From positions 248,001-312,000 of the forward strand of contig CBDDEH010000002.1 of assembly GCA_965226865.1 (NCBI GenBank): a stretch of 64,000 bases of DNA. The letters are read 5' to 3'. The stretch is from CBDDEH01 sp965226865 (lineage in GTDB: Bacteria; Chloroflexota; Dehalococcoidia; Lucifugimonadales; JAGWBF01). Within the stretch, counting starts at the first letter, position 1. The number at the start of each line of letters is the position of its first letter. A program made the position numbers and the translations under genes. The notes under the pieces were generated by a model. The model searched no databases, was not told where the DNA came from, and worked only from the letters and a program-made list of their open reading frames with translations. Of this stretch, positions 46,202 to 54,296 are shown one piece after another.

Positions 46202-47155
46202 ATGACCACACAGAATCTGGTGCAGGGTAGCGACGCCGGTCGCTGGGACCAGGCCATCTACGCCTTCCTAGCCGAGAAGGAGCGCCGCTCCGGTTCCATG
46301 AGAACTGTACGGGCATACTCCGGAATGCTCTACCGGTTCTTCGGCAACGTGGGTAAGCAGCCGGACCAAGTGACGTCACCGGAGGTCTTCGGCTACGCCC
46401 ATGGCATCGGCCTCTCAGGTAAAGAGCCTTCATCTGTCACCATTAACGCCCGCATCGCCTGCCTGAGTTCCTTCTACCGCTTCCTCATCCGCATGAGCCT
46501 GGTGAGTGCCAACCCATGCGACCAGTTGGAGAGGCCCCGGGCGACACCGGCACCACCCAGAGGCTTGACCGCCGCCGACATCAAGAAGCTGTTGGACGTC
46601 ATTCCTGGTAGTCCGAAAGGACTGCGAGACCGTGCCATCATTCTGACGTTGACCTTGACGGGCCGGCGGCGGAATGAAGTGCTCAATCTGACAGCCAAGG
46701 ACCTGATTCAGGAGGACGAAGCAATCTATTACTCCTACCGCGGGAAAGGCGGCAAGCATGGCAAGAGGGAGTTGCCCCAACCCGCGTTCCTGGCCATTCA
46801 GCAGGCCCTGGCAGCCTTTGGCAAGGATTTAGACGCTATGAAACCCGAGGAGCCTGTGTGGCCATCCAGTGCCGACAGTGGGCGCGGTATCACCAGCGGC
46901 ACCTTCTACGGCAATCTGCTCCGGTACTTCAAGGCTGCTGGTCTAATGCCAGCGGGTATGCACATCTTCCGGCACTCAGCAGCCAAACTGCGGAGGGAGG
47001 CCGGTGAGTCAGTGGAGCAGGTAAGCCGCTTCCTGGATCACAGTTCCTTGGCGGTGACCACGGTGTACTTGCGGCAACTGGAGGGGGATCGGGACACCGC
47101 TTGGGAGCAGGTTGCTGAGAACCTGGGTCTAACAAGTGGGTCCAATTGCGCCTAG
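46202..47155 (+). CDS. Tyrosine recombinase (phage integrase family)
   Basis: This 317-residue protein has an N-terminal SAM-like core-binding domain (about 10-100) and a catalytic domain. Visible active-site residues are Arg in TLTGRRRNEVLNL, His-x-x-Arg in MHIFRHSAAKLRRE, His in FLDHSSLAVTT and the Tyr nucleophile in TTVYLRQLEGD. All are present. It is the best candidate for the enzyme that targeted tRNA-Asn, although it now lies 7 kb from the tRNA. AGGAGG precedes the ATG. It is followed by the XRE/ImmA pair. Confidence 0.93.
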   Translation: MTTQNLVQGSDAGRWDQAIYAFLAEKERRSGSMRTVRAYSGMLYRFFGNVGKQPDQVTSPEVFGYAHGIGLSGKEPSSVTINARIACLSSFYRFLIRMSLVSANPCDQLERPRATPAPPRGLTAADIKKLLDVIPGSPKGLRDRAIILTLTLTGRRRNEVLNLTAKDLIQEDEAIYYSYRGKGGKHGKRELPQPAFLAIQQALAAFGKDLDAMKPEEPVWPSSADSGRGITSGTFYGNLLRYFKAAGLMPAGMHIFRHSAAKLRREAGESVEQVSRFLDHSSLAVTTVYLRQLEGDRDTAWEQVAENLGLTSGSNCA

Positions 47156-47269
47156 AAATCGTTTCCGAAATCCTGCGTAGAATTACTAGACAAGTTTTGC
47201 GGCACACATTATAATATAGCTAATTACTCTTAAATATGCCTTTCACGGCAATACTTCTGAGGAGATTTG

Positions 47270-47764
47270 ATGCAGGCCCAATTGACGTTCGGCGAGTACA
47301 TGCGACGCCTGCGCCGGTCCCGCAAGTGGAGTCTCACTCAACTCGCTGAGAACTGCAAAATCTCTTATCCTCACCTCTCCCGTCTGGAGAACGATTCAGT
47401 CGTCCCTTCAGTCGAATCGGTAGTCCGGTTGTCCGAGGCCTTGGATGGTGATGTGAAGATTATGTTGGAACTGTCCAACTGCCTTCCCCGGGTAATCCTC
47501 GACCGAATCAGGTCCCCAGAGGAGTCCACGGCCGATTCCCTGATGCGGACCGCTGGAACGGGTGGCGATCCGGCCGAGGAAGCGATGCGTGGCGTCGACC
47601 ACGCCTTGTCGGCACCGCTTAAGGACATGTACAACCTAGAGGACATGGATGCGGGCGCTCTTGCGTTGGCCATCGACGGTTTGATGAACCTGGAAAGAAC
47701 CAAGCGTGCCTCGATATTCACATTGATTGCGGATCTATCGGCACAAGAGGGTAGCAACAGCTAG
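47270..47764 (+). CDS. XRE-family transcriptional regulator (ImmR-like)
   Basis: The protein has 164 residues from the ATG at 47270 with GAGGAG upstream. The N-terminal HTH_3 domain reads FGEYMRRLRRSRKWSLTQLA, ENCKISYPHLSRLENDSVVP and SVESVVRLSEALDGD. The C-terminal 90 residues are acidic and helical. Its stop is immediately followed by the start of an ImmA/IrrE-type protease. This is the arrangement that controls excision in ICEBs1-like elements and radiation or stress response elsewhere, so it is probably the element's repressor. Confidence 0.88.
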   Translation: MQAQLTFGEYMRRLRRSRKWSLTQLAENCKISYPHLSRLENDSVVPSVESVVRLSEALDGDVKIMLELSNCLPRVILDRIRSPEESTADSLMRTAGTGGDPAEEAMRGVDHALSAPLKDMYNLEDMDAGALALAIDGLMNLERTKRASIFTLIADLSAQEGSNS

Positions 47765-48514
47765 ATGACAGACCGACTGCGTCAAGAGGCTTGGGATTAC
47801 GGCCGATCGCTGCGAGATCAACTGCTGACCCAGTACCGGGAAGAGTATGGCGAAGATGTGCCACCTCCTCCAGCAAAGATCGCCGATCAGATGTTGACCG
47901 ACTTCCTGGGAGCTAATCTTCGCTTCGACCCTCTGCCACTCAACATATACGCCCAGACCGAGTGGGAGGACGATCGTCCGGTGGTGACGGTGAACTCATT
48001 CACGGGTCAGATTCCTGGGGTGAAGGACGTAGAAGGAATCCAGAACGTGGCCATGCTCCACGAAGCCGTCCACGTCGAGCGGGACATATCCGAGTTGAAA
48101 TCAGGACCCCAGTTGACCCTACCAGATTTCGGGCCGCCAACCAAGATAGTTTGCCACCGGGACTTTCGCAACTGGCGTCGTCCCGGTGAGCGATTTAGTT
48201 CCAGCGGCGACATTCCGGAGTCGATGCGGGAATTCTTCGCCGAGGAAGCCGGGCGGGCCGCGGCCGTTTCCTATCAAGCCTTGTCCCGATCGGAAGCTTT
48301 CCAGGGGTTTTGTCGGCTGGGGGATAAGGGGACCACTAAGGACAATGGAGAGATGTGGCGGCTACTGAACCTAGCCGCATGGGAAATTGGCGTCAATCGA
48401 TCGGCCCTAGTGAAACAACTGGATCTGGAAGGGCGGATCATCGTTGAGCAGAAAGGTGGGAGAAAAATAATTCATCTCCAACCCGCGTTCTCGACGTTGA
48501 TGGGAGGACGATGA
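47765..48514 (+). CDS. ImmA/IrrE-family metallopeptidase
   Basis: This 249-residue protein has the zinc motif LHEAVHVERD (HExxH) near residue 98, placed after VVTVNSFTGQIPGVKDVEGI, and a downstream Glu-rich helix (MREFFAEEAGRAAAVSYQAL) likely carrying the third ligand. The family cleaves the adjacent XRE repressor to release transcription. It is encoded directly behind its probable substrate. The C-terminal part contains a winged-helix-like segment (EIGVNRSALVKQLDLEGRII), which may add DNA binding. Its stop overlaps the next small ORF by 4 bases. Confidence 0.85.
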   Translation: MTDRLRQEAWDYGRSLRDQLLTQYREEYGEDVPPPPAKIADQMLTDFLGANLRFDPLPLNIYAQTEWEDDRPVVTVNSFTGQIPGVKDVEGIQNVAMLHEAVHVERDISELKSGPQLTLPDFGPPTKIVCHRDFRNWRRPGERFSSSGDIPESMREFFAEEAGRAAAVSYQALSRSEAFQGFCRLGDKGTTKDNGEMWRLLNLAAWEIGVNRSALVKQLDLEGRIIVEQKGGRKIIHLQPAFSTLMGGR

Positions 48515-48687
48515 AGAACCCAATGGGCCAGACCAACGAGTTGGTAGATCATCTGATTAATTCCGTTGTCCAAAAATTGCAGGCCAACCGGGAAGTCCTA
48601 TCACGCTCGGTGGACTACGGACGACTGGTTTGGCGCCGCAATAAGAAAGACGATCAGATAGAGGTGGACCTGGAACTCAAGCTTTAG
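48511..48687 (+). CDS. Small hypothetical protein (58 aa)
   Basis: The ATG at 48511 overlaps the peptidase stop (ATGA). The product is charged, with helical TNELVDHLINSVVQKLQANR then VWRRNKKDDQIEVDLELKL. No family is recognised. Tight coupling between the ImmA gene and the recombinase suggests a real gene of the integration module, perhaps a directionality or accessory factor; that is inference. Confidence 0.55.
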   Translation: MKNPMGQTNELVDHLINSVVQKLQANREVLSRSVDYGRLVWRRNKKDDQIEVDLELKL

Positions 48688-48777
48688 AACTCAGCAATGG
48701 AATAGACGCGCCTGGGGCAGCGGAGAGGCTCCCATCGGGCCTGGGAAGGGCTCGCATCTCTGTACTTGGAGATGGGG

Positions 48778-48957
48778 ATGTCTCAGTCTAAGCCAGACGG
48801 GAAACCGACCTATTCACTTGATAAGTCGCCTCCACTAGAGCGTAAATACGGTGTTGACGCCGAAATTCAACCCACGCAGCAAGAGGTTGATCATCTTTGC
48901 AATGTCTGGGCAGAGGTCGGGCGTGCCATTCTGATGCGCCGGAGGGGAGCGGCATGA
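48778..48957 (+). CDS. Small hypothetical protein (59 aa)
   Basis: The ATG at 48778 has GGAGATGGGG upstream; ATG 48772 is an alternative. It contains YGVDAEIQPTQQEVDHLCNV and WAEVGRAILMRRRG. Its stop overlaps the start of the serine recombinase by 4 bases, so the two are translationally coupled. Small coupled ORFs before large serine recombinases can encode accessory factors, but no family is recognised. Confidence 0.55.
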   Translation: MSQSKPDGKPTYSLDKSPPLERKYGVDAEIQPTQQEVDHLCNVWAEVGRAILMRRRGAA

Positions 48958-50480
48958 AACCAACCAAGGGGAATAGGGCTTTCGGATACATTCGGGTCTC
49001 GAGCCGTGAGCAGATCCTAGGGCACTCGTTGGAAGCACAGGAAACTGGAATCCGCCGGTGGTGCGAGCAAAACGGATACGACTCCGTAAGAATCTTTGCC
49101 GAGGAGGGACGGTCGGCCCACGTAGATGAAATCCAAAAGCGTCCGGTATTCAAGCCCATGCTCGACGCTGCAGGTCAGAATGAGACGGACATTGTCGTGG
49201 TTCATACCCTCGACCGATGGGCAAGAAAGCTCAGCGTCCAATCCGAAGCTTTCGGGGTTTTGGGCAAGGTAGGGGTTGGGTTCGCGAGCGTCATGGAAAA
49301 TATCGACATGACAACACCATCTGGCCGGTTGATGTTAAACACCATGGGTAACGTCAACGAGTTTTTCTCAGACCAGCTTGGTCTCCACGTGCGAAAGGCC
49401 TTGAGTGTTCGTGCCGAATCGGGATTCCAGATAGGTCCAGTACCTTTCGGATACCTGGCGCTAGAGCCGGGCGGGGTGGCCCAGGTCGTCGAATGTGAAG
49501 CGGAAGCGATCTTACAAGTCTACCAACGGAGGCAAGATGGAGAATCCACGGGATCGCTTGCTAACTGGCTAAACGACTCGGGATTCAAGACTAGGAAAGG
49601 TGGGATCTTCACCAGCCATGCTGTGAAGGACATGCTTAATTGCCGGTTTTACGTGGGCAAAGTCTGCTACAACGGTGAGGAATACGCAGGCCAACACCAG
49701 CCGATCATCAACGAAGAACTCTACCATCAAGTTCAGGCGCGCCGGCAACGCCGCACAATAGTGCGAACCGTCCAGGGTCCGAAAGGGCTCCTCCAAGGGA
49801 TTATATGTTGCGGCAACTGCGGCAAAGGAATCCAGTCCGACCGCCACCGATTCGGCGGGCCCATGTACCGGGAACGACACTCCCGTGAGTGTGACACCAA
49901 CGGGCGTTCCATAATGGCAAAAACCGTGGACCAGCAGATCGAGGATATTCTGACAGCAATGGAATTGATGCCGGAATGGCGGAGCCGAATGTCCCAACTT
50001 GCAGTCGAGGACTCTAAAGGGCCCGACCCGAGGGAGCTACAGGACAAAAGGCGCAGGCTTTCGGTGGCTTTTGCTAATGGAGGATTCACCTACCCCCAAT
50101 ATTATGCGAGGCTGGCTGAGATTGATGCCAGTTTGAGATTGACCGAGAGTGTGGGTCTGCCTACACTGGAAGAAGCAGCACAATTGTTCGAGGATATACC
50201 CCAACTATGGAGGGAGGCGACGCCGGAAGAAAGAAGGAAGCTAATCAGCCCGCTCATCGAGCGAGTCTATGTGGACATGGATTGCAGTATGATCGGGGCC
50301 ATCGTGCCAGCGTCGGCTTTTCGCCGATTACTGGAGGGAGCGATGGCCAGGGCAGAAAGCCCCGCCGCAACGCTGCTCTCCGAGGATGAGTCGGAGAGGT
50401 TGAAAGTTTGGAGTTGGTGGAGACGGGGGAGGGTCGAACTCTCCCTGAAACACTGGATGCGAGTGGCGCTGGCTGCATGA
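48954..50480 (+). CDS. Large serine recombinase (site-specific integrase)
   Basis: The protein has 508 residues from the ATG at 48954 (GGAGGGGAG upstream). The resolvase domain opens with FGYIRVSSREQILGHSLEAQ, containing the catalytic Ser in RVSS, and VVVHTLDRWARKL. The recombinase domain (about 165-270) and zinc ribbon (GIICCGNCGKGIQSD, with Cys in RECDTNG) follow, then a coiled coil. The domains are complete. It sits at the end of a module with its own regulators. It differs from the headless recombinase at 24341, so two serine integrases have entered the island. Confidence 0.93.
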   Translation: MKPTKGNRAFGYIRVSSREQILGHSLEAQETGIRRWCEQNGYDSVRIFAEEGRSAHVDEIQKRPVFKPMLDAAGQNETDIVVVHTLDRWARKLSVQSEAFGVLGKVGVGFASVMENIDMTTPSGRLMLNTMGNVNEFFSDQLGLHVRKALSVRAESGFQIGPVPFGYLALEPGGVAQVVECEAEAILQVYQRRQDGESTGSLANWLNDSGFKTRKGGIFTSHAVKDMLNCRFYVGKVCYNGEEYAGQHQPIINEELYHQVQARRQRRTIVRTVQGPKGLLQGIICCGNCGKGIQSDRHRFGGPMYRERHSRECDTNGRSIMAKTVDQQIEDILTAMELMPEWRSRMSQLAVEDSKGPDPRELQDKRRRLSVAFANGGFTYPQYYARLAEIDASLRLTESVGLPTLEEAAQLFEDIPQLWREATPEERRKLISPLIERVYVDMDCSMIGAIVPASAFRRLLEGAMARAESPAATLLSEDESERLKVWSWWRRGRVELSLKHWMRVALAA

Positions 50481-50559
50481 AAGCTTTCGTGTCCACTATT
50501 GACATCCGACCTCAGAGAGAGTCCCGCTCCTAAAATAGGACGGAAACAAGGAGCAGGAC

Positions 50560-50844
50560 ATGAAGCAAACACGTAAGAAGCACAGCCCAGTCTTCAAGGC
50601 CAAAGTGGCTTTGGCCGCGCTCCAAGGGGAGCACACCATTGCAGAGCTGGCCAGCCGGTTTGAAGTCCACCCGAGCCAGATCCATGCCTGGAAGAAGGCC
50701 TTGACTCAGGGGGCGCCGCACCTCTTTGAAAATGGTGCTGGACGTCAGGAGAAGGACCAAGAGGTCCTCACTGCCCAGCTCTACCAACAGATTGGGCAGC
50801 TCAAGGTGGAACGGGATTTTTTGTCACGGAGCTTCGGGTTGTGA
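50560..50844 (+). CDS. IS3-family transposase OrfA
   Basis: This 94-residue OrfA has an intact HTH (MKQTRKKHSPVFKAKVALAA, LQGEHTIAELASRFEVHPSQ, IHAWKKALTQG) and the leucine-rich end AQLYQQIGQLKVERDFLSR. Unlike the copy at 43442 it has no internal stop. It ends in a T TTT TTG slip site suitable for -1 frameshifting. Its stop overlaps the OrfB start. Confidence 0.9.
   Translation: MKQTRKKHSPVFKAKVALAALQGEHTIAELASRFEVHPSQIHAWKKALTQGAPHLFENGAGRQEKDQEVLTAQLYQQIGQLKVERDFLSRSFGL
50817..50823 (+). promoter_or_regulatory. Slippery TTTTTTG for OrfA-OrfB frameshift
   Basis: T TTT TTG is read in the OrfA frame at RDFL. A -1 slip enters a frame that is open into OrfB (VTELRVVSRSQRR). The site is present here and absent in the broken sister copy. 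Confidence 0.55.
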
Positions 50845-51776
50845 GCCGGTCCCAACGCCGGGCCATGATTGACCGAGAAGAACCGAAGCTGTCTCTGGTG
50901 CGCCAGTGCGCGTTGCTGGGTATCAGCCGCTCCGCGTTGTACTACCTGCCAACCGAGGCCGGCGCCGAGGACTTGGAGTTGATGGCCCTCATAGACCAAC
51001 AGTACCTGAAGACACCTTTCTACGGCTCCAGAAGGATGACTGCCTGGCTCAGAAATCACGGACACCAGGTCAACCGCAAGCGGGTCCGCCGGCTGATGCA
51101 GCTGATAGGCCTGGAGGCCATCTACCGGCGTCCCAACACCAGCAAGCCAAACCCAGGGCATAAGGTCTATCCGTACTTGCTCAGGGGGCTGGAGATCAAC
51201 CGGGTCAACCAGGTGTGGGCCACCGACATCACCTACATACCCATGGCTCGGGGTTTCCTCTACTTGATGGCCATCATGGACTGGCACAGCCGCTACGTGC
51301 TGGCCTGGCGGCTGTCCAACACCCTGGAGGTAGACTTCTGTGTTGCGGCTCTGGAAGAGGCCTTGAGCAAGGGTCGGCCACAGATCTTCAACACCGACCA
51401 GGGCAGCCAGTTCACCAGCGAGGCCTTCACCAGCATGCTGCTGGCGCAAGGCGTTCAAGTGAGCATGGACGGCAGGGGCCGGTGCATGGACAACGTCTTC
51501 GTGGAACGGCTGTGGCGCAGCATCAAGTACGAGGAGGTGTACCTGAAGGCATACCAAAATGGGACTGAGGCCAGAAAGGGGATTGGGGCTTATCTGGCCT
51601 TCTACAACCAAGAGCGGCCCCATCAAGCCCTGGGCTATCGGTCACCGGGTCAGGTGTTCCATGCAGTGAGCCCACAAAGGTGTTTACTGGAACTTCCACC
51701 AGCCTTACCATCGGATGAAGGTTTACGAGACACCCCAGCGGTAGACTCTCTTATTTTAGCCTCACCGCTGTCCTGA
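50841..51776 (+). CDS. IS3-family transposase OrfB
   Basis: This 311-residue protein has a full DDE core: WATDITYIPMARGFLYLMAI (first Asp), IFNTDQGSQFTSEAF (second Asp), NVFVERLWRSIKYEEVYLKA (Glu). The N-terminus LLGISRSALYYLPTEAGAED is the HTH_21-like region. With OrfA and the slip site intact, this copy could be active. Its insertion cut the gene that follows the Argonaute on the minus strand. Confidence 0.92.
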   Translation: MSRSQRRAMIDREEPKLSLVRQCALLGISRSALYYLPTEAGAEDLELMALIDQQYLKTPFYGSRRMTAWLRNHGHQVNRKRVRRLMQLIGLEAIYRRPNTSKPNPGHKVYPYLLRGLEINRVNQVWATDITYIPMARGFLYLMAIMDWHSRYVLAWRLSNTLEVDFCVAALEEALSKGRPQIFNTDQGSQFTSEAFTSMLLAQGVQVSMDGRGRCMDNVFVERLWRSIKYEEVYLKAYQNGTEARKGIGAYLAFYNQERPHQALGYRSPGQVFHAVSPQRCLLELPPALPSDEGLRDTPAVDSLILASPLS

Positions 51777-51796
51777 TGATAGGGTCCACTTGACAT

Positions 51797-51946
51797 CTTC
51801 ATAACCTTGTCCCAGAGTGATCGATCATCTTCACGGCGATGCGAACCAAAATGATTCCTTAAGGTTTTCCTGCTGATGGGTTCATACATTGTGTATCCAG
51901 AGCTATCAGGAATCAACTGGAAAGTGTCAAAGAGGCCTACGGCCAT
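51797..51946 (-). pseudogene. Argonaute-adjacent gene, 5' part only
   Basis: The frame from the ATG at 51946 (GAGAG upstream) reads MAVGLFDTFQLIPDSSGYTM, YEPISRKTLRNHFGSHRRED, DRSLWDKVMKM, then enters the IS3 right end after about 50 codons. The frame starts 39 bases after the Argonaute stop on the same strand, so it was probably the next gene of that operon. No family is recognised from this piece. It might be a partner protein of the Argonaute system. Confidence 0.45.
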
Positions 51947-51985
51947 GCTCTCGAAATCCTATTGACCAGAAGAGCCGGTTAGAGC

Positions 51986-53982
51986 TTAGAGCCAAAACGG
52001 CACGTTGCCCTCGAGGTCTTTGGGCTTGATGCCTTGCAGAGCCATGTACGCTATACGGTTGCTGTAATGGATGGTAACGGGCAACCGAGGCAACCGCAGA
52101 GAGCCATAGTGGAGAAGAGTTAAAGACAGGATTGAGTGGATGGCCTGCTCGATTGTAAGCGGCGACTCGGTTCTAACGTGCAATGGTTGCGGTGTTGCAT
52201 TTGAGAAGGGTGGAAGAGAAGAAACCAAGAATGCCTCAGTGTCACTGAGTCTGAACGCGCTTCCTTTTGGCGGTTGGCCGATCACAGCCCCAACAGAGGA
52301 ATAGAGGCGCGGTGTTCCAGTTTTGATAACCTCAACCAGATAGAACGTTGCGCCAATCTGTTGCGCCCAATTGCGCAGCGATTGCTTCTCCGCGCCACGG
52401 AAATACCCGTCTCGGTGGATGACGACCCGCTTTCCCTTGAACTCGTTGACCGGGGAAAGTGATTGGAGAGCGCTTTCTGGTATTGTTTCGCCTTCGAGGG
52501 GCGCGTCGTGAATCACGTATCGAACGAACTCACCATTGGCAAAATAGATCCGGGCGATGGCTGTCGCGTTCATGCTTCCTGCCAGTCGTCGCTTCTTTTG
52601 CCGGGCGATGTCCATCCCGACCACGAGATCGGCGTAGGGCAGGGGCTCAGCCAATACGAACGGGACGTTACCCACTTTGCTCAATACTCCGAGCACGATG
52701 TTTGCCATGGCGAAGTACTTGTCTATCGTCGTGTCGTAAATGGCTTGGCTGGGATGCCGCGACCCACTGTCAGCGACTTGAACACGTTGTAAATACCCGA
52801 CTCGTCCTCCTCTTCAATCGGTTGCCCTCGGAAAAAAGCCAAGATGATGTCCGGACTCAGTGGTTCAAACACGTTGATCGCCTTTTCCATGTCGGCGCGT
52901 GCGCCAGTTGTGACTTCTCGTTCGGCGACAAACTCCGCTTTGAAACCGAGGCCTTCAATTCCCTGTTTCAAAAGGGATTGAAAGTCGGATGTACTCATCC
53001 GTTGCATCGCGTTGGTAGACGCAATGCGAATCGCTTTGCCATTGAACTTGGGTGACTTGAGAAACAAACCGCAAGATCTCAAATCGCTGAGCAGGGTCCT
53101 ATCGTTCGCTTGCCGTCTCTGATCGTTGCCAAAGCGCAATTCCGGCTTAAATCCGATAGCAGACTCTGGGATAAAGGCCCTGGGTGACTGTGACGAGTTG
53201 AAAGCGTTGGAGACTAGGTTGTTTTCTTTTACCAGATCGGAGATGGCCCTGATCAGTCGAGACCGGGCATCGGGCTCAATGCGGAGTCCCCTAAGAGCCT
53301 GTTGCGCATTCAGCTTGAACCGTCCCATGTCCTCCATGCGCACGATTACGCGTAGCGCGCTAGCGACATAGTCATATTCGGTTTGACCGGACAGCACGCG
53401 AACCACTGGCTCGTCGTCAGCAGCCTTCTGAATCATCTCTTCCATTTCTTCGCGTTGGGTCAAGGCCAGAAGGCGTTCTCTATGTTCCCTAAGCGGACCT
53501 GCGATTTCGACAATCTCGCCTTTCAGCGACGAGGTCTTGTCTGCGACCCATAGGCCAAGCATGTCATCAAGGCGGGGAAGCGTGGACGCATACGTTTCCA
53601 AATCCTGTTTGTGGATCAGACGGGATGAGATTGAGATGGAAACGGAAGGCTGTCCTTGGACTACCCACGGTCGCACTTCGCAAACCCGGTCAACGAATGC
53701 CTCGCCGAGGTCTTGGCGCTGTCGAAAAAGAAGATGGCGGAGTTTGGGCTCTAGGCCTGGAATGAGTCCTCGAGCAACGAAGTCAGCGTTTGTTTGAGGG
53801 GTCGGGCGCCAGCTAGGATCTTCGACTACTTTCCTCAAATCCTTGAAAGTGTTCGGTTGGTCCTTCCACAGATCGCCGACATTCTGCATGATCTCGGAAA
53901 CCTCCTTCTTGTTGTCAGTGACAATCTTGCCGGCACTCCAAACCCAGTGACCACCCAGGGATTTGCGCAGTCGGTAGGCCAA
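51986..53982 (-). pseudogene. Long-type prokaryotic Argonaute (PIWI), frameshifted and N-terminally short
   Basis: Argonautes use small nucleic-acid guides to find and often cut target DNA or RNA. The first frame (53982-52723) holds linker, PAZ-like and MID regions, ending ESGIYNVFKSLTVGRGIP. A missing base near 52750 shifts the frame. The next frame reads SQAIYDTTIDKYF, then MANIVLGVLSKVGNVPF and the PIWI domain to FWL at 51986. MID pocket residues Y, K, Q, K are visible. PIWI catalytic positions, numbered from MANIV, are Asp33 (VVGMDIAR), Glu72 or Glu74 (PLEGETIPES), Asp100 (VIHRDGYF) and Asn217 (IHYSNRIAY), a DEDN-type tetrad as in Marinitoga Argonaute. The 5' end lacks a good start and much of the N domain; tRNA-Asn lies 126 bases upstream. 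Confidence 0.8.
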
Positions 53983-54118
53983 CTTGCCACCGATTGTCGA
54001 AGTCCTTTATAAAGCGAGTGGAGTTCAATCCACCTCAGGTAGCCATTGACTACACGGTGCCATTGCCTCCTGAAGAAGGGTTAACCAGTGGAAAGGAAGT
54101 TCTAGGTATCAGCAGATC

Positions 54119-54193
54119 TGGCTCCCCAGGTAGGATTCGAACCTACGACCTAGCGGTTAACAGCCGCCCGCTCTACCGCTGAGCTACTGGGGA
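54119..54193 (-). tRNA. tRNA-Asn (GTT)
   Basis: The full cloverleaf is visible on the minus strand: acceptor TCCCCAG/CTGGGGA, D-arm GCTC/GAGC, anticodon stem GGCGG/CCGCT with loop CTGTTAA (anticodon GTT), T-arm GTAGG/CCTAC with TTCGAAT, and an encoded CCA. Its 3' end faces the island. The 3' half is repeated at 14923-14974. Confidence 0.97.
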
Positions 54194-54296
54194 ACTTCAA
54201 GAAGATACCCCCGAAGTCGGGGGCCGACATAGGGATTCTATCACTCGCCCAACCAACTCTCAAGAACAGTCGCACGACACAGCAGCCTAAGTCACG

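Larger units (their letters stand above)
50507..51793 (+). mobile_element. IS3-family insertion sequence (second type, copy 2)
   Basis: It has orfA and orfB related to the element at 43359. The right end reads GGGTCCACTTGA at 51793, followed by CATC as in copy 1. The left end is less certain: CATC occurs at 50503-50506, but the sequence after it does not mirror the right end well. The element begins within 30 bases of the recombinase stop and truncates the gene downstream of the Argonaute. Confidence 0.75.
14923..54193. mobile_element. Composite genomic island integrated at tRNA-Asn
   Basis: The right edge is the 3' end of an intact tRNA-Asn (54119-54193, minus strand). The left edge (14923-14974) repeats the 3' half of that tRNA, CCA end through anticodon loop, in the same orientation. 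That is the expected product of tyrosine-integrase insertion into a tRNA. The interior carries a tyrosine integrase, two serine recombinases (one partial), at least six insertion sequences or pieces, a plasmid/phage-type primase, and many gene fragments, whereas the flanks look like ordinary chromosome. The left repeat is interrupted by a 15-bp palindrome, so the island is old or rearranged and probably built by several insertions. Confidence 0.65.

Noticed and set aside
50781..51626. 281-codon open frame on the minus strand
   Set aside because: Shadow of IS3 orfB, which has an intact DDE core.
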